Notes under the pieces: model-generated
What the model was told of the DNA's origin: nothing
Seen by the model: only the letters and a program-made list of their open reading frames with translations
Databases searched by the model: none
Assembly: GCA_016617785.1 (NCBI GenBank)
Contig: JADILM010000009.1
Location: 372,001-436,000 of the forward strand
Source of the DNA: Sporobolomyces roseus
Lineage: Eukaryota > Basidiomycota > Microbotryomycetes > Sporidiobolales > Sporidiobolaceae
Length of the DNA stretch: 64,000 nucleotides
Direction: 5' to 3'
Program-made: the position numbers and the translations under genes
Part shown: piece by piece, positions 49,039 through 60,242 of the stretch
Layout: every line of letters begins with the position of its first letter
Position numbering within the stretch: the first letter of the stretch is position 1

Positions 49039-50396
49039 ATGAATTCCCCTTCAATCCTGGACCTCGAGAGGCTCAGCCTAGCGGAATCGCATACGTAGGT
49101 CGACCTTACTGTAACTTATCTGTTGACTCCAAGCTGATTGAGAGGGTTCCTTGCAGTCGTCATCCTCTTCCTTCTCCCGATTCATTTCATCCTGCACCTA
49201 CCCTCTGCTCCCTTCCTCCCGAAATCCTCACTCAGATCTTCAGTATGACACAGATGAACCTGCCGCTGTCGAAGAGGCAAGCGACTTTCGCCTCTCTGTG
49301 CCTCGTCGACCATCTCTTCCTCGAAATCGCTCGCCCTCTCCTCTATCACGAAATCCACCTTGATCCCAGCCTGCATCGCAACAAGACGTTTTCGAACTAC
49401 TCAAAACTCATCAACACTCTCTTGTTCGCACCGACTTGCGCCAGTTTCGTGAAGAGCATCAAGATCACTCTCAAGGCAGATGCAGGAGATATGGATTGCA
49501 TCGTGTTTAGGAGTCTTTTGAGACGATGTAAGAGATTAGAGAGGGTCAGTACAGGATGGGAAGAATGGAAAGCGCCGGAAGCGATTGGAGCGCAGGTCAT
49601 CGAGGCTATCAGCAAAGAAGCGACTTCAATCGAGCATCTCGAAATCCTGTCCATCAGTCTGCGTCTGCGACCGACACTCCACATCGTCAACGCTCTAAAG
49701 GAGCTCAAGTCTGTCGTCTTCAAGCCGACTTCATTGAGTGCCGAAATCGTCCCGGTATTCGGATTGCAAAAGGTCGCCTGGATGTCCGGTCTTAATCGCT
49801 CGGCTTTACGACGCTACCTCACATCTTCTTATCACACCCTGACAACCCTCTCGTGTCATATCGAGTACAAAGATCAGCCTATGTTCGACGTATTCCCGAA
49901 TTTATCGACCCTTCGTCTGCTCATCGGCGGTTTCCGCACGGATCAGCCGACCGCTACGCTCAAGTCATTGGTCGAGACGAGCCGTATTGAAGCGGTCAGA
50001 TCTATTCTCCTTTCGACCCACTCCATCTCCGTCAAACACTTGACCATCGCAACGAAATCCTCCGAGACGGCTCGAACCCTAGCCGATTACTCGATCCTCG
50101 AGTCCCTTCCTACCACACTCGTCACTCTTGCCGTCGTACCCCAGCTTCTGGGCATTCTCAACCTTCCCGCTCTTCTTCCTCTCGACCAGATCAAACCCTA
50201 CCCTTCTTCCCTTCGTCCTTTAACAATAATTCCGCCATCCTTCATGAACAGTCTCAGTACAGAGTCTCACGAGCTCATGAGAACCGTTTCCCGACAAGTG
50301 TCGAAGCTGCTGCAGAACAGGGAAGTTGATCTATCGGTTGAATTAGGTGCAAACTTCGGAGATCGTTACGGTGTTGAGCAATTCTGCGGACTTTGA
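49039..50396 (+). CDS. F-box-like protein, array copy A
   Basis: Two exons, 49039-49094 and 49157-50396, 431 residues. Exon 1 reads MNSPSILDLERLSLAESH; the 62-bp intron is in phase 2. The F-box motif follows at about residues 32-80: LCSLPPEILTQIF, then FASLCLVDHLFLEIARPLLY and HEIHLDP. The rest is a repetitive Leu-rich region of the loose F-box/LRR kind (LTTLSCHIEY, FPNLSTLRLLIGGF, LPTTLVTLAVVPQLL). F-box proteins bring substrates to SCF ubiquitin ligases through Skp1, so this is a putative substrate receptor; no substrate is known. The motif CLVNxxFLxIARPLLY is shared with four more genes on the same strand. Confidence 0.82.
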
Positions 50397-50933
50397 AGTC
50401 AGTTGATTGTGGACGAGGGACAGGACATGGTACTGAGGGGAAGCTTACAGACATACGAGCGGGAACGGTACATAGACGGACACTAAAGAGAGGAAGTTTT
50501 GGCTCAAAACGTTTGGATTGAGCGTTCGGATGCATGGAATGAACGGGATGGGCTTACTAGGGTTCGATGCGGAACATGTCATTAGATCCGAGTGTGTCTG
50601 GTGGCGAGTGGACTGGTTCAGTCGATCCGGGATCGATTTGATCAATAAATAGGCTTTGCGAAATGTGTATCAATTTTTTTGGTCTGTTCTTGCTTCTTTG
50701 TACCTTGCGCCCGGATCTGAACTTATCGCGTCGGGAACAGTAATGATCAAGCGGAATCTTCGAGTCTGTCAACGCAAAGTTTTCCGCGGGTTCGCGTTTT
50801 TGCTTCTTTCACTTCACCAGTCTCCTCGTTCGATCCGAAACTCACTCGACAGCAACAGATAGTCTTCAGTCACGCTTTCGACCCGCCTCCAGCGCTCTGT
50901 AGGAGGAAGTCGCCCTTTAAATCGCTCCAAGAG
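50397..50933. other. spacer between F-box-like copies A and B
   Basis: A few small ORFs. No remnant of an F-box motif is visible. No gene seen. Confidence 0.4.
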
Positions 50934-52417
50934 ATGAACTCTCCGCAATCCCTCAACAAGGACGAAGAGACTAGCAGACATGCAGGAAGCGGGTCAGTGA
51001 GATGTATAGAGCCTTGATGATCTCCCTTACTGATACCTCACCTCTCTACAGGTCTACAGCTCCTTCAACTCTCCCCTCCTATCTTCCTCCCTTTCCTCCC
51101 GCTTCTCTCTCTTCCCTTCCCACCGAGCTTCTCACTCGCATCGTCGACTACTTTCCTCATCATCCTGCCCACGAACGAACTCGTTCCCTCGCGCGAGTCT
51201 GCCTTGTCAACAAATTCTTCCTCTCTATCGCCCAACCGCTACTCTTTCGCAACATTCACCTCAATCTCGATCAAGATTACGATGCCGAATTCTCACGATA
51301 TCGAACACTCGTACAAATATTGACCAGTGGTCATCCGATCTCGAAGGAAGTGAAGGATTTGAGGGTTTCCTTTGAACGAGGAGGAACAAACAGTATCGAC
51401 ATGGCGGTCTTTGCCTTCGTTCTCTCGTCAATAGGGCCACTCGAATCGATCAGAACGAGCTGGTGGCACGATAGGGGATTCGATTACGCTGCCGAGTTCA
51501 TCCAGGCGATCCTTCAATATCAAAAAGGATTGAAACGGCTCGAGATCCCCAAGGTTCATTACATCGACTCCACTGCCTTCTCTTCCATCTTTACAGCTCT
51601 ACCCAACCTCGAAGTATTCATCGGCCACTTTCCATCACCTCCAAATCAAGCCGGTCCGATCACACCAATCTGTCATCTTCGTCGACTTGTGGTCACCACC
51701 CCGTTCGACCCTCCCCTCTTTCAGCAGATCACCGAACAGTCGCATACTAGCCTGACAAGTCTCGCTATCGGGCTGACGACTTCCCACGACCCCCTCGATT
51801 TCTCATCGTACCCCCACCTCTCCCTCGTACGAATCAACATATCCCATTCCTCCCAACGGAAAATTCGACTACTCCCAGTCTCGGATCCGCTCCTCGAAGA
51901 TCTCAAAGACTTCTTCTCGAAGACCCTTCCGCAGACTCTGCTTTCTCTTCGAAATCTCCCCATTCAAACTCTTTCGATCTCAGCCCAATCCGCCGAACTT
52001 CAATCAGCACTCAAGTTCTGCCCGTTCCTCGACGCCCTTCCTCCGTCAATCGTACACTTCACTGCCATTCCTCAAGTGTTCAGTCAGTACCGACTCGGTT
52101 CGAATCAGCTTCTTGAGCAAATTCGTGGTCGATCTTATCCTCGCTTAAAACTCATTTCGATTCTTCCGGAAGGTTATTGGGGTCCTGAAATATCCGAGCA
52201 TGGAACGTTGCAACAGAAGGCTGCGTATGATGAGTTGATGGAAAGCTGCGCAGAATTGGGAGTTCGAGTGGAAACGGTTGGAGGGCAGCGGCCGGAGCCG
52301 CATCCTAGGATGGCGCTGGATCTCCACGAGGCGGATAGCGAGACAGAAGTGTCAGATGGGGAAGCAGTAGATGAATTCGCGATATTCGAGAGTGAGGACG
52401 ACTCGGAAGAGACGTGA
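50934..52417 (+). CDS. F-box-like protein, array copy B
   Basis: Exons 50934-50992 and 51052-52417, 474 residues. Exon 1 reads MNSPQSLNKDEETSRHAGS; the 59-bp intron is in phase 2. The F-box motif is LSSLPTELLTRIVDYF, then RVCLVNKFFLSIAQPLLF and RNIHLNL. Conserved middle blocks are shared best with copy D: IRTSWW, QKGLKRLE, FSSIFTALPNLEVFIGHF, SLTSLAIGL and LPIQTLSIS. It ends in an acidic tail (DSETEVSDGEAVDEF, then SEDDSEET). It reads as a substrate receptor of an SCF-type ligase, on family grounds only. Downstream ATGs at 51002 and later are not needed, as exon 1 is supported by the shared gene layout. Confidence 0.83.
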
Positions 52418-52754
52418 TGGAAATAGGGAAGATTGGGGTTCATTCGGTGATAGCAAATAGTGTTCGGAGGCTGGGGAATGGTTAAAGATCACTGTCGCTA
52501 CCGGGTTGGAGTGACTTTGATGAAGGAGCGACATCGATGGTTTCATCAACTTCAGTTTCGAAACCCCTCTCATCGCTCGAATGCCTTGCCCAACCACCTC
52601 TTCTTTCTATTCGCTTCCCCGCACCACTCTCGCAATCTCGACCGATCTTCCTACATCTCTCACGGTCACTGTTCTCGACCTAGTCTTATCCCTTCCCCTT
52701 CGCTCCCTCAACAATCTCGAATCAGCTTCTTTCCTGCTCGAACCGTGCGATCAC
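52418..52754. other. intergenic, convergent
   Basis: Between copy B (+) and a possible minus-strand gene. No gene seen. Confidence 0.4.
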
Positions 52755-53105
52755 TCACCGCTCACTAGGAGGAGGCGACTGCAATCGATGACTACTCTTC
52801 ATCGCGGCCGGCTCTCGACTTGACAGTGTTGGAGGTAGGCTGCAAAGCATCCGAATGTCTCTGGGAAGAAATCTATATACGCCAGTATCGGGCTCACTAT
52901 CAAGGAGATGAGGATTTTCATTTCTCGGAGGATGCAGAGGGCTAGATTGAATTGTGTACAGCGCGAATAGGGAGAGAACGAGGTAGGAGGGTCCTCGGAG
53001 GAAAGGGAGATATCGCAAAGAAGGGAAATCGACTGATTCTGGGAACAGATTGAAGCTAGGCTCTCGTCGCGAGGTCCTGCCCATGTCATTTATATACTCT
53101 CTCAT
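52755..53105 (-). CDS. possible small single-span membrane protein
   Basis: An ATG-started frame of 116 residues (MREYINDMGRTSRREPS). It has one hydrophobic segment (GPSYLVLSLFALYTIQ) and a Pro/Ser-rich basic end. Codon choice resembles the real genes nearby. A TATATAA sequence overlaps the start. There are no homologues I can name and no intron, so it may be an exon of a larger gene or a chance ORF. It is divergent from F-box-like copy C. Confidence 0.3.
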   Translation of the reverse strand: MREYINDMGRTSRREPSFNLFPESVDFPSLRYLPFLRGPSYLVLSLFALYTIQSSPLHPPRNENPHLLDSEPDTGVYRFLPRDIRMLCSLPPTLSSREPAAMKSSHRLQSPPPSER

Positions 53106-53481
53106 TGTCACGCTGGCGTACCTGAGTGCAAGCAGCTTCTGTCAAACACGACCCTCTTGGGTTTGATTTGCGAAATATGAACAGGTTTTTTCCGCGAAGA
53201 GCCATTTCCTCCAGCGCTATCTCTGACTCGCGTCTATGCGCTGGACGTCCTCTGACTTGAGTGATCGAGCGAAAAGATCGTGTAAGTTGAGATTTTCGAC
53301 TTACGGGATTTTGCGAAACGAGCAGACTTGTTGACTTCCTCACCATCACTCAACCCTCTCAGATCAGCTTGAAATATCGACCGCATACCACTGGTACCTG
53401 AGGCGACTACTACGACTCTTCAGCTCGACCTCTGACACCTTCAAAATCAAGATAAATCTTCATCAATTCGGTTTCGAAAGA
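53106..53481. promoter_or_regulatory. upstream region of F-box-like copy C
   Basis: 376 bp before the ATG at 53482. No conserved site identified. Confidence 0.35.
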
Positions 53482-54873
53482 ATGGATACCACGACTCGAG
53501 ATGGACAAGCAGGAGGCATGGAAGCTACACATAGGTGAGTATAAGCTGTGTGATGGTCCTTGCGAGTCACTGAACACGTCTCGCGCGTACACAGCCTTGT
53601 TCTTTCATCTCCTCCTTCTCGCTCTCCCTCGACTTCCCTTCTCTCCCTCCCGATCGAGCTACTAGAGCGAATCATCGTCAGTACATTGAAGGAAACGTAT
53701 CATCGACAGAGCCGTACCACTCTCCTCAATCTCTGCCTTGTCAATCGCTTTCTCTGCCAAATCGCTCGCCCTCTCCTTTACCACGACGCGCCTTTCGACT
53801 TGGGATCAAGGTGGAATACGAAAGAAGTCAATCCGAAAATGTTATGCTTGAAGAAAACGTTGTCGGAAGAGGTGGAATTTGCTCGCTTCGTCAAACAAGT
53901 CACCGTTTCACTCGGAAAGAACACGGAACATTGGGAGAACTTTTTCTCACTTCTTCCCATGCTGGTCAACTTGAAGAGCATAGTGGTACGAGATGGAGCG
54001 AGTTGGGATGAGGAGGAGGAAGAAGATTGGGAAGTTTCGAATTTCTGCGGGAGGCTCGCAAAGGAACCCATCGTCATCAAATCCCTCGAGTTCATTCATC
54101 GCAAGATCGACACCTTCTCGTGGATCACACTCGCCAACTCTTTCCCTCACCTCGAAACCTTAGCTGGCGCTTTCACCCTCAAACCTCTCGAATACTATTC
54201 TTCGCCAGAGTGTGATCCTTTCGACGACCTCGGATGGAGACGTAACAAGCCTAATCTAGTCCCTACCTTCCACCTTCGCTGCATGAGCTTCACCTATTCT
54301 ACCACTCAAGTTATCTTCGACCAAGTGCTCTCGACCTCGTTTGATTCTCTTACTTCGCTTTCACTCCAGATCAGTCATCAATCGAAAATCATCGACATCT
54401 CGGCGTGTCGCAATCTTCGTTCCCTCTACTTCATACTCAGTGACGAACAGCGCGTGGAGGACTGGAGCCGACGAGTTCCTGCGCTACACCACTCGCAAGC
54501 CGTCCAAAATCTCGAAACTCTTCTTTCCACGACGCAGAGTCTCTCGATCAGACATATCGAAATCACCTCCTACGAAGAACCGATGTCCTACAGCCGTCAC
54601 AGCGACGAAACCCTCTCAACTCTCCCTGCTTCTCTTCAGAGTCTCGTCGTCTTCTCCCAATTCCTCATCAAAGGTCGTTGGCTCTCGATGTTCCCTATCG
54701 ACGGTACTCGTCCTCTTCCTCAGCTCAAACACGTTCTCCTTCTTCCCCCTCACGACAAAGCTTTCGACTACATTATCAAGAATCCGAAGGACTCGCCATC
54801 TTCAGTCTGCCACTTTATTCCGACATGCGAACGACTTGGCATTAGGTGCGAGATGAATTGGGAGGAATGGTAG
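53482..54873 (+). CDS. F-box-like protein, array copy C
   Basis: Exons 53482-53534 and 53595-54873, 443 residues. Exon 1 reads MDTTTRDGQAGGMEATH; the 60-bp intron is in phase 2. The F-box motif is LLSLPIELLERIIVSTL, then LNLCLVNRFLCQIARPLLYH and DAPFDL. Leu-rich segments follow: FPHLETLAGAF, SLTSLSLQISHQ, LPASLQSLVVFSQFL and LPQLKHVLLLPP. It ends MNWEEW at TAG 54871-54873. A GTAGGT donor overlaps that stop (54869) and an acceptor TTAG occurs near 54908, so an alternative last exon entering the next gene is conceivable. Putative SCF substrate receptor. Confidence 0.82.
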
Positions 54874-54921
54874 GTCAGGGGAGAGTTAATGGATCATGGC
54901 TGAATTAGGGCGACGAATGAG

Positions 54922-55419
54922 ATGGCAAGAGAAAGGCATTTGGCTCGAAACGAAGAGGAAAGAAGGAGGAGAAATGATCGTGTACTACACTCTCTGCCGA
55001 ATGAAGTCTCTCGAGAGTGTGCGAATGTTGTTCTCACTCGAGCCGTATTGGAGAGAGACGTGAGAAGCTGTTGTCCAACAACGAATGAGCGGACGAGTCA
55101 GCTCCTTCGTGCGACTTTGGCCTCAAGGTGGAGCTGTTCGCTACCGCTATTGAATCTTCTCTCGAGCTCACTTCGAGCCTCACAAGTCGACGATCACTTG
55201 CCAGGGGACGTCTTCACAGTGTAATCGGAGACTTCAACGTCAGTAGCAGAAGAGCAGAGTCAGCTCGCCAATTCGAACGAGAACTCATCGAATCCGACTG
55301 CACTCCCGCCAGCCTACATCGATCTGAATAATGACTTAAAGCTCGCGCTCGCGAGTCTCGCTGTCAACGAGGATGTTCGACGAACATTGAGTTGGGAGGA
55401 AGCGGTCAAAGAGGAATGA
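54922..55419 (+). CDS. small charged hypothetical protein after copy C
   Basis: Begins at ATG 54922, 48 bp after the copy C stop (MARERHLARNEEERRRRNDR). Exon 1 runs to about 55060 (LPNEVSRECANVVLTRAVLE). A 70-bp intron ends at CTCAAG near 55127. The next exon reads VELFATAIESSLELTSSL, and the last exon after a CGTCAG acceptor near 55250 ends LNNDLKLALASLAVNEDVRR and then WEEAVKEE. The pieces have coding-like codon use and consistent phases, giving about 125 mostly helical residues. I do not recognise it. It might be a separate gene or a 3' extension of copy C. The second intron's donor is weak. Confidence 0.35.
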
Positions 55420-55627
55420 TGGATGAACGGGTCGCAGCAAACGCTTGTCTATAAGAAGGAACGTGATTACAGATTATGGAAAAGCGAAGGAAGCTAAAGT
55501 GGAATGACGGGCAAAACTCGATGCTTTTTAGACGGAGTGGATACTGAAAGCGAAGGTACATCAACGTGAAGAAGAGGGAAACCAACAGGAACAGAAGTGA
55601 TAGATGGACTAAGAAGGATGGATAGAA

Positions 55628-55889
55628 TTAACGCGGTACCCCTAGTAGCGTTGTCCCCCTTGCGACGATTTTTCCGACGATCTGTTTGAGCCGTTGCATC
55701 GCTGTTCCATTCGCATTGACGAAGGCGTCGACGGTCTTGTCGTGTGCTGCGATCTGTGGTAAAGCGAGATCGTTGTAAGCCTTGCGATTGTGAACAAGTG
55801 AACCGACTCGAACGTGAATGACACGTGAGGAGAAAGAGTCTGGGGCAAAAACTGAACGGAGAAACCGATTCAGAGGAATTGAGCTTGGA
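55628..55889 (-). pseudogene. possible gene remnant without a start codon
   Basis: A minus-strand frame ending at TAA 55628 has good codon use (VIHVRVGSLVHNRKAYNDLA, then KTVDAFVNANGTAMQRLKQI). There is no ATG on the minus strand between it and about 56115. Another frame just upstream starts TTG AAG TTC (KFISKLNSSE) where a signal-peptide ATG might once have been. It is either a 3' exon whose first exon I cannot find, or a remnant. Confidence 0.28.
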
Positions 55890-56088
55890 GATGAACTTCA
55901 ACTCTAGAGAGAAACCAAGGCAGATGTACGCCTGGAAAGGGGTAGGTAGTCGAGTCGATCCGAGTGGGGTGCAGGGAGAGTCGAGGGAGAGAGAGGTCTC
56001 ACAAAGGTAGAGAGGAAAGGTTGAGTAGAAGTTGTGTAGTGTAAAAGTGATGATTCCAAAAGCAAGAGAGGAGTCGCTTGAGCGCCTC

Positions 56089-56096
56089 CTTTATAG
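56089..56096 (-). promoter_or_regulatory. TATA-like sequence
   Basis: CTATAAAG on the minus strand, followed by a C/T-rich leader-like stretch toward the remnant. No start codon follows in the expected interval. Confidence 0.3.
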
Positions 56097-56622
56097 TTCT
56101 ACGTGAGCTATGGTCATCGAACATTCTAGCAAGAAAGAGTCAAAGGAGTTGGTCTAAGCTGGGAGGAGAGAGACATGAAAAAGATAGAGAGTATCCAAAG
56201 ATGGCTACAAGGCATATGGGACAAGGGGAATGACGGCGTCGGAGTCACAAGGTGCACTCGCATCGACGGACGGATGGAGATAGGAGAAGACGGAGAACGG
56301 GGAACGATCATACGGAGATCTCCTTCGAAAGGGAAGAAGAGGAAAACTCTTTCTTTCGTCGATAATTCGTTAACGCTTCACTGTAGCGAGATGCTCTAGG
56401 CAGCCTCGTGCTCAGAATCGTCGGAGCATTCTCTAGCTACCCAACATGTGAGGATACAGCTGAAGGGGAGGGAAGTTCTTTGACCGATCAAAACGACTTG
56501 GAGATATTTTCTCGATCCGTCGGATAAAGACCAGCCGAGAAAACTTCTCGAGAGAAATACTTCTTCGCAACTTCTCTCGCAATGATATTTCAAGCTTCGA
56601 TACAAAAATACTCAAAGCTCTA

Positions 56623-57957
56623 CTAAATCATAGGACTCGGGAAGTCGACCCGCTCACAGCGATCCGCCTCAATCTTCTTGATGTCGGTATCTGCTTGGGC
56701 GTTGAATAGCACTTGCTCTCTCTTGAGTCGATCGCGTTCTTGAATAGCCTTCTTGGTAGCGTCAGCCTGCTCGATGATGTCGTTTGCCTGACGATCTACG
56801 GCTGTACCAACTTCTTGCAGTCTACTCCTCTGTTATCGAGTTCAAAATAGAAGTTAGCGCTTCTCACGTTGTCATCGAAAGCTCGTTGACTCACATTCGG
56901 GAATCGAGTCTCTAAAAGCCGCAGCTCCCTGCCCAACATGTTCGTCTTGTTCTGAGCACGAGATCGTTTCTGAGGTGGAAAAGGATCCTCCTCCGATGAG
57001 CTTGCTACTCGTGCTCGCTTGGACGGTGGGCCTTGAGGAGCAAGTTCGGGAATCGGACCATCTCTGACGGATTCACCGTCACTGTCGTCTACTTCTGGCT
57101 CGAAGTCGCCATCTTCCGCCGAATTCTCGCTCTCGGCCTCCTCGTCGATCTCCGCTCGAGGTCCAAACTTGCGCCTTCTACTGTTGGAAGACTTCGATAA
57201 GACTGCAGGTTGACGTCTCGGAGAACTGCCAGCTGCTTTCTGGTTCGTAGCTGCCGAGTCAACATTTCGAGATTTTGATTTTTGCGAGAGAGTTCTGATT
57301 GCGTCGACCAGCACCTACAAAGCAAGGTGTAAGAATAGGCAGGGCGCACTAGTCAAGGGAAAGGGATAGCTCACAGTATGGGCCTGCTCGCTTTTTGCGA
57401 AAACAAAGAGACCCTTTGGATAAAGTAGGCGAAGCTGCTGCGCGAAAACGAAGTCGCCGGCCGAGTAAAGTTGCTCGTTTCTGGAATCTCCAATTCCTGC
57501 CGTGTGACCAGCGTACTGTTCAAGCGCAGTTGAGCCAAAAGAAGCGTCGAAAGGATAGGTTTGGATTGTAGCTCACCACCATATACCTCCTCTGCACCTT
57601 GCCAAAGGTTAGCTACGGATCTCAGATGACTCGTTGTGGATCAGAGACCTACAAAATTTTCTAAAGAGGTCGGCCAGCCTTTGGTACGTTTTTTTGTGCA
57701 GAGTCGCTTGTAATGACCGGTATCCGTGAGAACCAGAACAAGCTTAGTCCCATTATTGACGCGTATCAGCTCCTTTGATCCCGTAGCAACAATGCTACAA
57801 CGAAATTACATCGCGTCAGCCTAGAGTTCGAGATGGGACAAAAAGGAAAAACATGCCTTGCTAAATTGGTTATCGCTCGTGCTCCTAACTGTCTCTGTTC
57901 CTCCTTCAACTTGTCCCGTATATCCGCTGCCTCTTTATTCTTGAGTAACCAGGGCAT
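56623..57957 (-). CDS. hypothetical nuclear-type protein with GC-AG intron
   Basis: Six exons, ATG 57957 (MPWLLKNKEAADIRDKLKEE) to TAG 56623. The first intron seems to use a GC donor: exon 1 ends AATTTAGCAAG before gcatgt, and the acceptor TGTAG leads to IVATGSKELIRVNNGTKLVL. Next come HYKRLCTKKRTKGWPTSLEN, a five- to seven-codon exon (RRYMV), then YAGHTAGIGDSRNEQLYSAG with LYPKGLFVFAKSEQAH. A Ser-rich, acidic region with basic patches (RRRKF, SKRARVA, PPQKRSRAQ) resembles nuclear localisation signals. The C-terminal coiled coil runs over LETRFPN-RSRLQEVGTAVD, ending in FPSPMI. I do not recognise the family. Several unspliced frames in this span are by-products. Confidence 0.6.
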
Positions 57958-58591
57958 CCTTGTCGCTGTTCCGTTGTCAAGGCGTTACGAAAATCGAAGA
58001 TGCTGAGACAACGATGCTGCGATTCGCAGGCTACGAGTCGTTTCGGTGGTAGAAGAGAGGCCTTCCACACCGGAGACTGATTGCGGAGGGTGCTGCCGGA
58101 GGTTCGAGGAGGAGAGAGAGCAGAGAGCTAGCCTGCAAGAAGTCGAGAGTGAAACAGTGCAAGTCTCAGAACCGCTGGGTTTCGCAATTCTCCCCAGCTT
58201 GAGGACTCCTGGCCGACCCGGGCCGAATCACGTCGTCCTATGCTGCTCTACGAGTCATCTTAACATACTCCAGGGTTGCTTGACTTCAAAAGAAGGATAC
58301 GAACAAGCGAGAAAGTAGCGATAACGAAGCAGAGTCATTCGGGCAGTCACTAGACAGTCGGGGGAGCTTCATAAGCGACTTATGCAGTCGTCAGAGCGCG
58401 TGCTTGAGATTGGTAGTGAAGGGTTCTGGTCAAAAAGGTTCATTCGAATCTTCAACGTCTGCCTCTCGCTCCAAATCAACCGAATGAGCTCTTGAACACA
58501 TCCAGAGATGCGTAGACTGATTGGCGTCACTGGCGACTAGCTACGTAAGTTCCTCTCGCTCTCCTCGCTCCTATCGAATCTCCTTCTAATC
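57958..58591. other. intergenic region
   Basis: Upstream of two divergent genes. One 90-codon frame (58046-58318, GTG start) has no features. I looked here for the missing first exon of the methyltransferase gene and found none with an ATG. Confidence 0.4.
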
Positions 58592-59790
58592 TTGATCTCT
58601 CTTCAGCGGGACGACACTTCAACGCGTACGAAAGGACCACAAACCACGAAGACAAACAAATCATCCACTGCGCTATCTTCGAACCCAACTTCTTCGCTCT
58701 CCTCATCGACTACTCAACTTCTAACCGTTCTCTCTCAACTCACTTCCCATCTTCGCGGTTCGAATCAATTCACACCTACTCTACAACACGGCAAGTCACT
58801 GCTAGACAACAAGGAGTACCTAGCAGCATTTGGAACTGAAGGAGAAGAGGGAGAGAATTGGAGGGAAGTTTATTTCGCTCGATGGACTCCGGCTAGGAGT
58901 GTCTTGTTTGAGCGAGCGTTCAGAGAATTGGATATTGGAGCTATACTCGGATGGGAGACGGACGAGAAGGACCAGGAAGCGAGAGATGTTACGGCGGAAA
59001 GGAGGAGAAGGGAAATGAAGAAGAAAGAAGAGGAGTCGAAAGAGGAGGAGAAACCGGTCGAGGTGAAGGCTCAAGTTGAGGATTACGAGGTGATCATGAT
59101 CGGAGCGGGAGCAGGGGCTGAGATTATCGCTCTAGGGTGTATTCTAGGAAGTGCGAACGATGAGATTCCTGAAGTATCGAGGCCAAAGATCAAGATTCAA
59201 GCGATCGATCAAGGGAGCTGGGGAGAACTTGTACGAAAGATGGATGAAGGGATGAAGGAGGAATGGAAGAGTTTGACGGAGAGTGGTGAAGGAGGAAAGA
59301 CGAGGATGGAGTCGGAATTCGTTATCTCTCGGCCGCTTACTCTGCCGATCCGAACGCCTCTCCTTCCCCTCTACCACCACTCAACCTCGATCTCTCCTCA
59401 CCAGATCTCAAACTCGTCACAATCTGTTTCACCATCACTGAACTTCTCCTTCAATCTCGACCTTTGACTCTTCGCTTCCTCTCCACTCTTACAGCTTCTG
59501 CTCCCAAAAACTCTTATCTCCTGATCATTGAGTCTGCATCTCTCGCTCTGATTCCAATCGGTACAAGCGGTAGAACTTATCCTCTCGGTCAACTTCTCGA
59601 CCATGCCCTTTGTGGAGGAGCAGGAGGGGAAGCAAAGTGGGAAATCGTCAAGAGCGAAGAAGGGAAATGGTTCAGGATGCCGGAAGGTGATGAAGATCTT
59701 TACAATCGAGATGTCGAAGAGAGTGGGAAGGGAATGCATGTCAAATTGGAGAATTCGAGGGTTGTCTTGAGATTGTATCGCAAGTTGTAG
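58592..59790 (+). CDS. BMT6-type 25S rRNA methyltransferase, irregular
   Basis: The sequence matches the 25S rRNA uridine-N3 methyltransferase family (yeast Bmt6). It has HGKSLLDNKEYLAAFG and ARWTPARSVLFERAFREL, then the SAM-binding strand VIMIGAGAGAEIIALGCIL, then KIKIQAIDQGSWGELVRKM, then KLVTICFTITELLLQSRPLT, LLIIESASLALIP and a C-terminal YPLGQLLDHAL. Two oddities. There is no in-frame ATG near the start (58592 is TTG, and an acceptor-like CTTCAG lies just inside). The halves are also in different frames. A 119-bp intron (59286-59404, good C/T tract and CTCAAC branch) would restore frame but drop a stretch that the family usually has; a single-base loss near 59335 would too. Possibly functional, possibly decaying. 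Confidence 0.7.
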
Positions 59791-60242
59791 GGTGCTCTTT
59801 AGGGTATTGTACGAGTTGATCGATATGGTAGAGAGGGAGATTAGGTGTTCTCGAACCCGGTATTGTTGTAACAACCTCGCATCTTTGCATCTTTCTCTGG
59901 GTTTCGAGAGATTCTCTCGGTTAGTTTCGGGAGTTGTCGAGCAGCGAACAGATTACGATCGACGACGTTGCGCATAGAGCCTGTTTGAGCATGTCAAGAA
60001 GTCGAAACAGAAACTTTTGAGAAACGATCTCGCTTGATTTTTGGGTGAGATTTCGAAAACCTCCCTTCTTCACTCCTCAACTTGATCATATTCAATCGCG
60101 AACATTGGTCACGATAAACACTCAATCAGAAGCCTATCAAACTGGTCGACACCATCACGAAGGGCAACATCCACCCGAAACAGCTCTTCATCATCTAGTT
60201 TAAGTCGAAGCTCCTTCAAACACTACGACAAGCACTAGCTCA
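59791..60242. other. intergenic region
   Basis: Methyltransferase 3' flank and promoter of F-box-like copy D. No gene seen. Confidence 0.45.

Larger units (their letters stand above)
55420..56622. other. region with one possible decayed minus-strand gene
   Basis: 1.2 kb downstream of the small gene and of the next minus-strand gene. Apart from the frame at 55628-55889 (separate entry) and a TATA-like site, I see nothing firm. Confidence 0.4.

Noticed and set aside
52460..52823. F-box relic after copy B
   Set aside because: Some Leu-rich similarity, but the diagnostic CLVNxxFLxIARPLLY block is absent in all three frames.
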